This document shows, piece after piece, positions 49,739 to 56,770 of a stretch of DNA of 64,000 nt. Position 1 is the first letter of the stretch, and every line of letters begins with the position of its first letter. The notes beneath the pieces were generated by a model, which saw only the letters and a list, made by a program, of their open reading frames with translations, had not been told where the DNA came from and ran no database searches. Source of the DNA: a virus; IMG/VR virus record IMGVR_UViG_3300033183_000354, positions 1 to 64,000 of that record; one strand, written 5' to 3'. A program made the position numbers and the translations under genes.

Positions 49739-49885
49739 ATGCGTATCAAATTAAATTCAGGCGATGAGTATGATGCACTCACAAAAGCCAAGAAATATTT
49801 TAAGTGGCGCGCAGGTCAACGCAAAAAGATCAAGCGAGGCTACAATAAAAGACTTCGCCGTGTGCTTATGATGGGGCTGAACTAG
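49739..49885 (+). CDS. Basic 48-aa protein inside the tmRNA intervening segment
   Basis: Begins MRIKLNSGDEYDALTKAKKYF and continues with a Lys/Arg-rich helix (RAGQRKKIKRGYNKRLRR), ending LMMGLN. It fills the 153-base spacer between the two tmRNA pieces and its last 13 bases are the 5' end of the coding piece, so RNase P processing of the tmRNA would cut the message. A weak GGTGA lies 5 bases before the ATG. Small basic proteins of this kind are frequent in phages; nucleic-acid binding is likely from charge. Translation is unproven. Confidence 0.55.
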   Translation: MRIKLNSGDEYDALTKAKKYFKWRAGQRKKIKRGYNKRLRRVLMMGLN

Positions 49886-50045
49886 GATCGACAGGTATTG
49901 AATAGGGAAGTGGAGCTATCCCGCGCAAGCTGGGTTAACGCAAGAACTAAGTAACTGCAAACGATAACTTTGCACCTGTAGATTACGCTATCGCAGCATA
50001 ATCTAGCGGGCCAGTCCGGAGCCTAGGAACAGAATCCGGACACTT
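49873..50045 (+). ncRNA. ssrA: tmRNA, coding piece with proteolysis tag
   Basis: Starts GGGGCTGAACTAGGATCGAC, the canonical tmRNA 5' end. The resume codon GCA is at 49957 after AAGTAACT, and the tag frame 49957-50001 reads ANDNFAPVDYAIAA then TAA, closely like alphaproteobacterial tags. The stop codon lies in helix 5, TAGATTA / TAATCTA (49979-49985, 49999-50005). A further stem GTCCGGA / TCCGGAC (50014-50020, 50035-50041) follows. The 3' boundary is approximate. With the acceptor piece it should rescue stalled ribosomes and mark proteins for ClpXP. Confidence 0.92.
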
Positions 50046-50061
50046 AACTTGGAGATATATA

Positions 50062-50250
50062 ATGATAGCAGCAGTTTTATTTGCAATGTTGTTTGTTGCA
50101 GACAATAGAGAGTTTTTTGACACAGTTGAAGAGCAACAAAAACAAGGATATAAGTGGACGAAAGTTGGAAAGAGCCAACCGTCCGGAACACCAGCACTTG
50201 TAATGAAGAATACCAATGAAGAGTACATCTACTACAGATTGGAAAAGTAA
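50062..50250 (+). CDS. Small protein with hydrophobic N terminus
   Basis: 62 aa immediately after the tmRNA, with TTGGAG before the ATG. Residues 1-13 (MIAAVLFAMLFVA) are hydrophobic, a short anchor or signal; then EEQQKQGYKWTKVGKSQPSGTP and ALVMKNTNEEYIYYRLEK. No family recognised. It could be co-transcribed with the tmRNA. Next gene starts on its stop codon. Confidence 0.55.
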   Translation: MIAAVLFAMLFVADNREFFDTVEEQQKQGYKWTKVGKSQPSGTPALVMKNTNEEYIYYRLEK

Positions 50251-50600
50251 TGAAAACGCTTTTATCAGCCCTCGTGCTGCTGGCCTTAGTTTCTACCACA
50301 GAAGCTAAGTGGTTTCAGAAACCCGTACAGTGTTCGACAGGAGAAGATGTCTATAGTACATTGATCGAACCATACGATTTACAGCCGATGTTTGCGGCTG
50401 TGGCAAGTATCGTTACACCGGATGCATCATCTCCGGCAGTATTAATCTTTTATATGAATATAGATACGGGAAGATTTCTTATTGTTGAAACTGACGATAT
50501 AAGTACATGTATTATTGGAATTGGTGATGGTGTTGATTTTAATATTACGCCAGAAGAGATGAGAAAATTTTTATTAAATGAAAACGACTCTCAGTTTTAG
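50250..50600 (+). CDS. Exported hypothetical, 116 aa
   Basis: Signal peptide MKTLLSALVLLALVSTTEA followed by a small alpha/beta domain with cysteines at about 28 and 88 (VQCSTGED; ISTCIIG). Periplasmic location predicted. Overlaps the oxygenase gene by 23 bases. Function unknown. Confidence 0.6.
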   Translation: MKTLLSALVLLALVSTTEAKWFQKPVQCSTGEDVYSTLIEPYDLQPMFAAVASIVTPDASSPAVLIFYMNIDTGRFLIVETDDISTCIIGIGDGVDFNITPEEMRKFLLNENDSQF

Positions 50601-51096
50601 TGATAAGAAAAAGATAGTACAAAATAGAAAGTTATTGCCTTATAAATTCATTGGGAAAGTGTCTCAACAGTTTATTGAAGATTGTATTTCAGATTTAAAT
50701 CATTTAGAAGACACTACATTAAAATCAAAAAATAATAATATTGATTTCGGCGATTATTCTTTCTTAGACCATTATCATCAAAAGCATCTGAATAATATAG
50801 AATTGCCTAATATATTCAAATTATTTGGTGAAGTCTATGATTTAAGATATGGGATCCTAGACAAAGATCAATCAATTCCTCCTCATGTTGATAAGCCTGA
50901 TGGCCATCGATTCATGTGTATCATCAAAGGTAAGCATGAATATGTTACTCAAGTAGAAGAAATAAATAAAGTTGAAATGAATGAAGGTGAACTTTGGTTT
51001 ATTAATGCTAGTTTTAAGCATAAAGTAATAAACACTGGTCATCAAGATAGAATTGCTTTGTTAGGAAAATTTAATGACATCTCTCAATTATTATGA
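50578..51096 (+). CDS. 2OG/Fe(II) oxygenase, aspartyl/asparaginyl-hydroxylase-like (1)
   Basis: 172 aa cupin-type dioxygenase. Iron ligands H103 and D105 in IPPHVDKPDG and H148 in ASFKHKVIN; R158 in HQDRIALLG should bind 2-oxoglutarate. The family hydroxylates Asp/Asn or Pro residues in proteins and related small molecules. It overlaps the radical SAM gene, so the two likely act in one pathway. Substrate unknown. Confidence 0.75.
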   Translation: MKTTLSFSDKKKIVQNRKLLPYKFIGKVSQQFIEDCISDLNHLEDTTLKSKNNNIDFGDYSFLDHYHQKHLNNIELPNIFKLFGEVYDLRYGILDKDQSIPPHVDKPDGHRFMCIIKGKHEYVTQVEEINKVEMNEGELWFINASFKHKVINTGHQDRIALLGKFNDISQLL

Positions 51097-51985
51097 ATTA
51101 AATCCTCGTGATAATCATTTTACTGATGTTGTAGTTGATGTTACGCATCGATGTAATATGGCATGCAAAAACTGCTATATTCCAAATAGATCTATACCAG
51201 ATATGGACGCTGATCAAATGATCGAGGCGTTATCTCAGTTTCCTAAGAAAGTGACTGTAAGGATCATTGGTGCAGAACCAACGATGAGACAGGATTTGCC
51301 AGATCTTATTTCTCGTATACGTAAAACTGGTCATCGTATTACTTTATTGACGAATGGTCTTCGTCTCGCACGAGAAAATTATGTAAAGACATTGAAAGAT
51401 TCTGGTCTACGTAATCTATATCTATCGATGAATGGGGTGGATAATGACGATTGGTACGAAAAGATCGATGAGATGAGATGTGCTGATAAAAAAATTAAAG
51501 CCATGTTATATGCACACCAATATAAACTCCTTCGTGATATCGGTTGTATTATCGTTGATCATGTAAATCTTGATGCGCCTTCTCGTATGATCTCTCTCCT
51601 AAATAAACATGACATCGCTAACGTTACAATTCGTTTTAAAACAATTGGTCAAATTGGCAGATTTATGGGAGAAGAACATCAGATGAAAATGGACGATTTA
51701 ATTCGAGTAATGTCAGATCAATTAAATGTGTCATATGATTATATCAAGAGCTGGCAAGATCAATGGATATATCCAGAAAATAGACAGGAAAAAGATAGTT
51801 TCCTATTCCCTCTTAATCCTAAAAGTACACGTGTTTATAATGGCATATGGATTAAACTTGTTAATTGGAATAGCTATGACAAATCAACGGTGTTAAGTGA
51901 TAGTACTCGAAGAGGAAGACTGACAGAAAACTTTAAAGTAGCTCCGTTTTTTGAACACGTAACTTTAAATGAAAATGGTTATTAA
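51074..51985 (+). CDS. Radical SAM enzyme
   Basis: 303 aa. CxxxCxxC cluster motif C27-C31-C34 in VTHRCNMACKNCYIP, the GAEPT variant of the GGEP motif near 74-78, and TLLTNGLRL. The MoaA/peptide-maturase-like first half is intact; no C-terminal SPASM cysteines are seen. Translationally coupled to a 2OG oxygenase before and two bases ahead of a GNAT-like gene after. It could modify a peptide, a surface sugar or a nucleobase; in some phages radical SAM proteins belong to base-hypermodification sets. Confidence 0.85.
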   Translation: MTSLNYYELNPRDNHFTDVVVDVTHRCNMACKNCYIPNRSIPDMDADQMIEALSQFPKKVTVRIIGAEPTMRQDLPDLISRIRKTGHRITLLTNGLRLARENYVKTLKDSGLRNLYLSMNGVDNDDWYEKIDEMRCADKKIKAMLYAHQYKLLRDIGCIIVDHVNLDAPSRMISLLNKHDIANVTIRFKTIGQIGRFMGEEHQMKMDDLIRVMSDQLNVSYDYIKSWQDQWIYPENRQEKDSFLFPLNPKSTRVYNGIWIKLVNWNSYDKSTVLSDSTRRGRLTENFKVAPFFEHVTLNENGY

Positions 51986-51987
51986 TT

Positions 51988-52542
51988 ATGTATAAAGTAG
52001 TAAATACGAAGGATAATCCTGAATATTTGCCAATTTTACAAGGATTTTGTAAGACTATTACGGGCCATAGATCTGAAAACTATATCAATCTTAATGTCGA
52101 TAATGCTCTCATTTGGTATATTTTGTATGTTGGACCGTGGATAGTTGGCTTTTCTGGAATACAAGTTCCTCGACATTTAAACGAACACCGCCTTGCTAGA
52201 ATAATGTATAGGACTTATTTAGCTCCAGAAGTAAGAGGCGAAGGTCTTATACCTTCTCGTTTAAATTGGATTTATTCTGGAGAACAACAAATAAAATATT
52301 GTTTAGATAATGGTTACACTCCATTTATCTCACGTGAAGATACTGGAAACCTTAATGCAAGTCGAAATATTCTTAAAGTATTAGATGAAAAGTACGGAAA
52401 AGGCACATGGAATTTAATTGATAAAAAGATATGGACGTGCAATAGTGATCCTTCAGATAATCCGAAGTGTTGGCAAAGATTAATAGTAAAAGGAGATGCG
52501 AAAGTTTTTGATCAGATTAAACGCGAGTATATCCAGGAATAG
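51988..52542 (+). CDS. GNAT-like acyltransferase
   Basis: 184 aa. The layout fits GNAT: YINLNVDNALIWYILYVGPWIVGFSGIQVP as strands 2-4, then YRTYLAPEVRGEGLIPSRLNWIY with an R-G-E-G variant of the acetyl-CoA loop, and CLDNGYTPFISREDTGNLNASRNILKVL. Sits directly after the radical SAM gene. Substrate unknown. Confidence 0.65.
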   Translation: MYKVVNTKDNPEYLPILQGFCKTITGHRSENYINLNVDNALIWYILYVGPWIVGFSGIQVPRHLNEHRLARIMYRTYLAPEVRGEGLIPSRLNWIYSGEQQIKYCLDNGYTPFISREDTGNLNASRNILKVLDEKYGKGTWNLIDKKIWTCNSDPSDNPKCWQRLIVKGDAKVFDQIKREYIQE

Positions 52543-52774
52543 GATAGCCTATTGTTGAGCTATGATCTGTCATTTCAATGAACGTGTCCATGTTATCAAC
52601 TTCAATCGTGATAGTCATGATATTATCGACCCAATCAGATCGATCCCAGCGAATTAATCTTCCTTCATTCATAAGACTATTTTTATATTCCTGAAACTGA
52701 ATAAAAAAATCAGTCTCTTCATAAGGTTGTGCACCTTCTTCTCTTTTTAATTTTAATTCAATTATCTCTGACAT
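52517..52774 (-). CDS. Minus-strand hypothetical, 85 aa
   Basis: Starts MSEIIELKLKREEGAQPYEE; alpha/beta, with WDRSDWVDNIMTITIEVDNMDTFIEM. Own late box 24 bases upstream. The 3' end overlaps the 3' end of the GNAT-like gene by 26 bases (convergent). No family recognised; late expression suggests a virion or assembly role. Confidence 0.55.
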   Translation of the reverse strand: MSEIIELKLKREEGAQPYEETDFFIQFQEYKNSLMNEGRLIRWDRSDWVDNIMTITIEVDNMDTFIEMTDHSSTIGYPIPGYTRV

Positions 52775-52797
52775 ATGACACCTTTATCTTATTAGAT

Positions 52798-52805
52798 TAT
52801 TTATA
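52798..52805 (-). promoter_or_regulatory. Minus-strand late box before 52774
   Basis: Exact TATAAATA on the minus strand, 24 bases upstream of the ATG, in the 40-base gap between divergent genes. Confidence 0.7.
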
Positions 52806-52814
52806 TATATTCTC

Positions 52815-53435
52815 ATGCAACATCTTTATAATTCACTTATTCGATACGGATTATATTATAAGCTTAGACTGAAATTAGACGTCTATGATTTCCTAGAACA
52901 ACTAGATTTATTTGAAGATTTATGGGTACAATATAATCCACGAAAGAATATTCGTAGAAAGGGCTTAAGTCTTACGAGTTTAGATGGCGGAATGTCTGGA
53001 TATCCTGATCTTGACTCAATAAGAGAATATAATCAAACCCATAATATCAAGCTTGATGAAAACAGTTTTAAAACAAAAACTATGGCGTGGTCTCTCGTAG
53101 ATTCTGCACTTGATAGTTTTGGAGATGATGTAAGTAGGACACATGTGATTAAACATGAAGTAGGAGGTTGTTTTCCTCCTCATCGTGATTCATACACGCG
53201 TGAGCTATCATCTTTTCGATTGTTCATACCAATTAAAAATTGCAATCCTCCAAATAATTATTTCATACTCGATGAGAGGATTTTACACTTTGATCATGGT
53301 CATGTATATTTTATAGACACGTGTAAAGAACACACAGTATTCACTACTGGGAGCTCTACTATATTTGTGGTATCAAATATACAATTATCAGAGAAGAGTG
53401 TCGATAATGTACTAGGTAATATGGAAATAACTTAG
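52815..53435 (+). CDS. 2OG/Fe(II) oxygenase, aspartyl/asparaginyl-hydroxylase-like (2)
   Basis: 206 aa. YNPRKNIRRKGLSLTSLDGG and GYPDLDSIREYN are characteristic of the Asp/Asn hydroxylase-like phage and bacterial group. Iron ligands H123 and D125 in FPPHRDSY and H173 in CKEHTVF; the arginine in SSFRLFIPI may bind the co-substrate. It differs strongly from the copy at 50578. No clear ribosome site. 3' end overlaps the convergent minus-strand gene by 4 bases. Confidence 0.78.
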   Translation: MQHLYNSLIRYGLYYKLRLKLDVYDFLEQLDLFEDLWVQYNPRKNIRRKGLSLTSLDGGMSGYPDLDSIREYNQTHNIKLDENSFKTKTMAWSLVDSALDSFGDDVSRTHVIKHEVGGCFPPHRDSYTRELSSFRLFIPIKNCNPPNNYFILDERILHFDHGHVYFIDTCKEHTVFTTGSSTIFVVSNIQLSEKSVDNVLGNMEIT

Positions 53436-53614
53436 GTAACCCTAAACCATTCCTTTACTTCTTTTTCGTCTTTGGTCATATATTTGCTAACGCAAGCCAT
53501 CATAATTTTTCCATCTTCATGCTTTACGACAACCCAATCACTTGAGCCGGAAGGTGCTTTCACTATATCCCCTCTTGTCAGAATTATATTACCAACTTTT
53601 CCGAGTAGATTCAT
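53432..53614 (-). CDS. Minus-strand SH3-like hypothetical, 60 aa
   Basis: MNLLGKVGNIILTRGDIVKAPSG then SDWVVVKHEDGKIMMACVSKYMTK; small beta barrel likely. AAGGAGATTC before the ATG and a late box 35 bases upstream. No family assigned. Confidence 0.55.
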   Translation of the reverse strand: MNLLGKVGNIILTRGDIVKAPSGSSDWVVVKHEDGKIMMACVSKYMTKDEKEVKEWFRVT

Positions 53615-53648
53615 TATGAATCTCCTTATTTGAAGTTTGTGTATCTAA

Positions 53649-53656
53649 TATTTATA
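53649..53656 (-). promoter_or_regulatory. Minus-strand late box before 53614
   Basis: Exact TATAAATA on the minus strand, back to back with the + strand promoter at 53692. Confidence 0.7.
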
Positions 53657-53691
53657 AACGAAAAAAAATCACTTTAAGAGCGTTTTTTCTG

Positions 53692-53720
53692 TTTACTTTT
53701 CAAAAGAAATGGCGTATAAT
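53692..53720 (+). promoter_or_regulatory. Sigma70-type promoter before 53754
   Basis: TTTACT, 17 bp, TATAAT, with the GCGTTTTTTCTG block upstream and AAAAAAGAGGAAC ribosome site downstream as in the cassettes at 33350 and 45073. Confidence 0.88.
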
Positions 53721-53753
53721 ATATCTATCAAATGAAAAAAGAGGAACTATATC

Positions 53754-54029
53754 ATGTTGAATACAAATGAAATGAACGAAATCAAGATGCTTTTCCTGAA
53801 AGCTAGTGCTGAAGACATGAATGAAATTGCATCGCTGTTCAATGCTGTACGCCGAGTCAAAGCTTCACAGGCCGCCGACAAATTCAAAGTTGGTCAGAAA
53901 GTCGAATGGGTTGGCAAGCGTGGGCCAATGTCAGGAATCATCGAAAAAGTCAATCGTAAGAATATTGTGGTTGACGCTGGTTCAAACGGTAAATGGAATG
54001 TTACCGCAACTCTTCTCAAAGCTGCTTAA
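53754..54029 (+). CDS. KOW-like small early protein
   Basis: 91 aa. Helical N terminus (EIKMLFLKASAEDMNEIASLFNAVRRVK) and an SH3/KOW-like C-terminal half: FKVGQKVEWVGKRGPMSGIIEKVNRKNIVVDAG...WNVTATLLK. The pattern V-G-x-V-x-W-x-G-x(6)-G-x-(I/V)-x-K-(V/I)-N-R-K is common in small phage proteins; RNA or ribosome binding is conceivable. First gene of an early unit. Confidence 0.65.
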   Translation: MLNTNEMNEIKMLFLKASAEDMNEIASLFNAVRRVKASQAADKFKVGQKVEWVGKRGPMSGIIEKVNRKNIVVDAGSNGKWNVTATLLKAA

Positions 54030-54038
54030 GGAGATTAT

Positions 54039-54143
54039 ATGATGGATTATATCAATGAAGTAATTGCCGATTTTATGGAAATTGGTTATACTGAAAAAGA
54101 AGCAACCGCTCTAGCATGGGCAAAATTCGTGGAGGCAATATAA
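54039..54143 (+). CDS. Small helical ORF, 34 aa
   Basis: MMDYINEVIADFMEIGYTEKEA then TALAWAKFVEAI; one helix-turn-helix-sized unit. AAGGAG upstream, stop overlaps the next ATG. Likely translated; function unknown. Confidence 0.5.
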   Translation: MMDYINEVIADFMEIGYTEKEATALAWAKFVEAI

Positions 54144-55099
54144 TGGCACACATGGTTGAAACAATGGCTTATGCAGGTGAAGTTCCTTGGCATGGCCTGG
54201 GTGTTCCGGTTTCAAATGATCTGACACCCGTACAGATGATGGAAAAAGCTGGACTGGATTGGAAAGTCCATGAAGTTGAATCCTTCATCGAGTTTAATGG
54301 TAAGCGTATGCCTACCGGTCAAAAGTCTCTTATCCGCGAAACTGACGGTAAGATCTTGACAAATGTCGGTGCAGACTGGAATCCAGTGCAGAATGAGACT
54401 GCATTTGAATTCTTCTCTGAGTTTGTACTTTCTGGTAATATGGAGATGCATACTGCTGGTTCACTTAAAGGTGGTCAGATGGTATGGGCTCTGGCAAAAG
54501 TCAGTGAGTCATTTGATCTCTTTGGTGGTGATGAGGTTGAGTCATACTTGCTCTTCTCTAATCCTCATCAGTACGGTAAAGCTATCGATGTTCGCTTTAC
54601 TCCAATCCGTGTAGTATGCAACAACACTCTGACTCTGTCACTTGATCAGAATGCTCAGCGTTCAGTCAAGGTTGGTCACCGTACTGAGTTTGATGCTGAC
54701 ATGGTTAAAGAGTCTCTCGGTATTGCACACGAAAAGCTTGCTACTTACAAAGAGATGGCAGAGTTTCTTGGCAAGAAGCGTTACAGCGCTGATGCTCTGA
54801 TCGAGTATTACAACACTGTCTTCCCGCGCACTGCAGACAAGCGTGTACAAGGTAAGGCACTGTCAATCGATACTCTCTCACGTAATGCTAAGATGGCACA
54901 CGATGTTCTGGAAACTCAGCCTGGTGCAGAATATGCCGAAGGCTCATGGTGGCAGGCATTTAATTCTGTCACATATATTACTGACCACGTACAGGGTCGT
55001 AATGCAGATAACCGGTTGTACTCATCATGGTTTGGCAGCAATCAGGTTCGCAAGCGTGATGCACTTAAAACAGCAATTGAATTCGCAGAAGCAGCTTAA
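54143..55099 (+). CDS. DUF932 / phage-plasmid-like protein (TIGR03299 type)
   Basis: 318 aa from the ATG at 54143 with GTGGAGG before it; a longer reading to 54116 would remove that site. MAHMVETMAYAGEVPWHGLGVPV is the hallmark opening of the family, followed by MVWALAKVSESFDLFGGDEVESYLLFSNPHQ, FTPIRVVCNNTLTLSL and SWWQAFNSVTYITDHVQGR. Found in phages and plasmids; function unknown, often in early or replication regions. C/G-ending codons are more frequent than in neighbours. Confidence 0.85.
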   Translation: MAHMVETMAYAGEVPWHGLGVPVSNDLTPVQMMEKAGLDWKVHEVESFIEFNGKRMPTGQKSLIRETDGKILTNVGADWNPVQNETAFEFFSEFVLSGNMEMHTAGSLKGGQMVWALAKVSESFDLFGGDEVESYLLFSNPHQYGKAIDVRFTPIRVVCNNTLTLSLDQNAQRSVKVGHRTEFDADMVKESLGIAHEKLATYKEMAEFLGKKRYSADALIEYYNTVFPRTADKRVQGKALSIDTLSRNAKMAHDVLETQPGAEYAEGSWWQAFNSVTYITDHVQGRNADNRLYSSWFGSNQVRKRDALKTAIEFAEAA

Positions 55100-55110
55100 A
55101 GGAGATTATT

Positions 55111-55368
55111 ATGCGAGAAATTGATCGACTGAAAAAAATTGTTGAAGGCCTTCAAGTCAAAATTGAAAAGCTTTCAACACAAGAACCTCTAGTGACATAT
55201 AATCCCGATACGAAAACATTGTCATTTGTTGGCCTTGATGTTGTCAAAAGAAATAAGAAGTCTCTTATTCTTCGTGATAGTGTGGATCGTGAATATATGT
55301 TCCGTTGTACAGAACACATTGACGGAATCACTAAAGGTAAACGAGTATCAATTGTTGAGGCAGTATAA
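55111..55368 (+). CDS. Hypothetical with N-terminal coiled coil, 85 aa
   Basis: IDRLKKIVEGLQVKIEKLS coiled coil, then a beta-rich domain (LVTYNPDTKTLSFVGLDVVK; LRDSVDREYMFRC). AAAGGAG ribosome site; TAATG overlap with the next gene. No family recognised. Confidence 0.55.
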   Translation: MREIDRLKKIVEGLQVKIEKLSTQEPLVTYNPDTKTLSFVGLDVVKRNKKSLILRDSVDREYMFRCTEHIDGITKGKRVSIVEAV

Positions 55369-55556
55369 TGGAAGGACCATTTAAGCAAGCTCTTGATAAT
55401 CTACCGAGCCAAGGAGTGTTCCAACACTCTTTGGTAACCTATCGATATAAGAGTGGACAACTTATTAAGGAAACTCATAGTCGTACATATACTCATAATG
55501 GCGACTATAATGACTCATTTACAAGCGAACCAATCGGAAAAGGAAGTTCAGTATGA
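55368..55556 (+). CDS. Small hypothetical, 62 aa
   Basis: Polar beta-type sequence (GVFQHSLVTYRYKSGQLIKE ... TYTHNGDYNDSFTSEPI). Coupled to both neighbours by overlapping start/stop codons. Nothing more can be said. Confidence 0.5.
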   Translation: MEGPFKQALDNLPSQGVFQHSLVTYRYKSGQLIKETHSRTYTHNGDYNDSFTSEPIGKGSSV

Positions 55557-55720
55557 AGAAGCATGATTTCAATATGATCTCTGCATGGGCAAAAGAACAC
55601 GACATTGAAGGATTCGAACACTATGATCCTAAAGTTCGTGAACAACGACGAATCGCAGGCTTAAAACGCATGCGAGATCGTGAACGTAAAGAACAAGAGC
55701 GTAAGCAACAGAAATATTAA
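55553..55720 (+). CDS. Small basic protein, 55 aa
   Basis: FNMISAWAKEHDIEGFEHYDPKVREQ followed by an Arg/Lys/Glu-rich helix (RMRDRERKEQERKQQK split over the last third). ATGA-type overlap with the gene before. Charge suggests nucleic-acid contact. End of the early unit. Confidence 0.5.
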   Translation: MKKHDFNMISAWAKEHDIEGFEHYDPKVREQRRIAGLKRMRDRERKEQERKQQKY

Positions 55721-55756
55721 AGTTTTGTTACGTTTTGAGTTTATGTGATAAATAAA

Positions 55757-55784
55757 AATGAGCTGATGTTGAGACCAGCTCATT
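55757..55784 (+). terminator. Stem-loop before pstS
   Basis: 9-bp stem AATGAGCTG / CAGCTCATT with a 10-base loop and a short T stretch. GATAAATA (55747-55754, one base off the late box) lies 2 bases upstream. Confidence 0.6.
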
Positions 55785-55811
55785 TTCACGTTCATAGGAG
55801 AAATTTCAAAC

Positions 55812-56750
55812 ATGAAAAAAATCGTATTCGCTCTGGCTCTCATTGCTACGGCCTCAACTGCGTACGCAAGAGATCAAATTTCTATCGTAGGTTCGTCCAC
55901 GGTATTTCCATTTGCTACGACTGTAGCCGAAAAATTCGGACAAATTTCTAACTTTAGAACTCCCGTCATTGAATCCACTGGTTCCGGTGGAGGAATGAAG
56001 ATGTTTTGTAAAGGTGTAGGTACAGACACACCTGACATTACAAACGCATCTCGTGCAATTAAAAAGTCAGAAGAAGAACTGTGTGCTAAGAATGGTGTAA
56101 CACCAATCGAAAGAATGATTGGTTATGATGGCATCACAATCTCTACTTCTCTCAAAGGTAATCCATTTCCAATTACAAAGGAAGAAATCTATAAAGCAGT
56201 TGCTGCCGAAGTTTGGAATGGCACCGACTTTGTAGCAAATCCGTATAAGACTTGGAAAGACATCAATCCTGAACTTCCGGCACTATCGATCGATATCATG
56301 GTACCACCTACAACCTCAGGTACTCGTGATGCATTCGTAGAGCTGATCCTCCACGATGTATGTCGTAAAGAATACAAGCTCGATAAGAAGACCGCAAAGG
56401 CAAGATGCACTGCACTCAGAACCGATGGTCGTCATGTAGTACAAATGGGCGAAAACGATAATCTACTCATTGAAAAGCTGGTAGCCGATGCTGATCGTAT
56501 GGCAGTGTTTGGTTTCTCATTCTTGGATATGAACCGCGATAAAGTAGTTGCTCATCCAGTGAATGGTGTATCACCAGAATTTGATACAATTGCTGATGGT
56601 TCTTATAAAGTATCACGTCCACTGTTCTACTACATTAAGAAAGAACATCTTGGAGTGATTCCTGGCATCGAAGAATTTGACGCATTATTTAAGAAACTAT
56701 CAGACGCTGATGGTCCTCTCGCTGAACAAGGATTGATTCCTCTTCAGTAA
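55812..56750 (+). CDS. pstS: PstS-like periplasmic phosphate-binding protein
   Basis: 312 aa. Signal peptide MKKIVFALALIATASTAYA. The mature start QISIVGSSTVFPFATTVAEKFG, ESTGSGGGMKMFCKG, NASRAIKKSE and TSGTRDAFVELIL are the phosphate-binding motifs of PstS (S/T-S, SGGG, D/R-SGTR). Marine phages carry pstS as an auxiliary metabolic gene to raise phosphate uptake during infection. Single gene between a stem-loop and a strong terminator. No pho box recognised; the near-late box would make it a late gene. Confidence 0.92.
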   Translation: MKKIVFALALIATASTAYARDQISIVGSSTVFPFATTVAEKFGQISNFRTPVIESTGSGGGMKMFCKGVGTDTPDITNASRAIKKSEEELCAKNGVTPIERMIGYDGITISTSLKGNPFPITKEEIYKAVAAEVWNGTDFVANPYKTWKDINPELPALSIDIMVPPTTSGTRDAFVELILHDVCRKEYKLDKKTAKARCTALRTDGRHVVQMGENDNLLIEKLVADADRMAVFGFSFLDMNRDKVVAHPVNGVSPEFDTIADGSYKVSRPLFYYIKKEHLGVIPGIEEFDALFKKLSDADGPLAEQGLIPLQ

Positions 56751-56770
56751 AAAATACAACTAATTGAAAA

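Noticed and set aside
50003-50299. Minus-strand ORFs over the end of the tmRNA and the following small genes
   Set aside because: They are antisense to a well-supported RNA and to two genes with ribosome sites; no promoter or family pattern.
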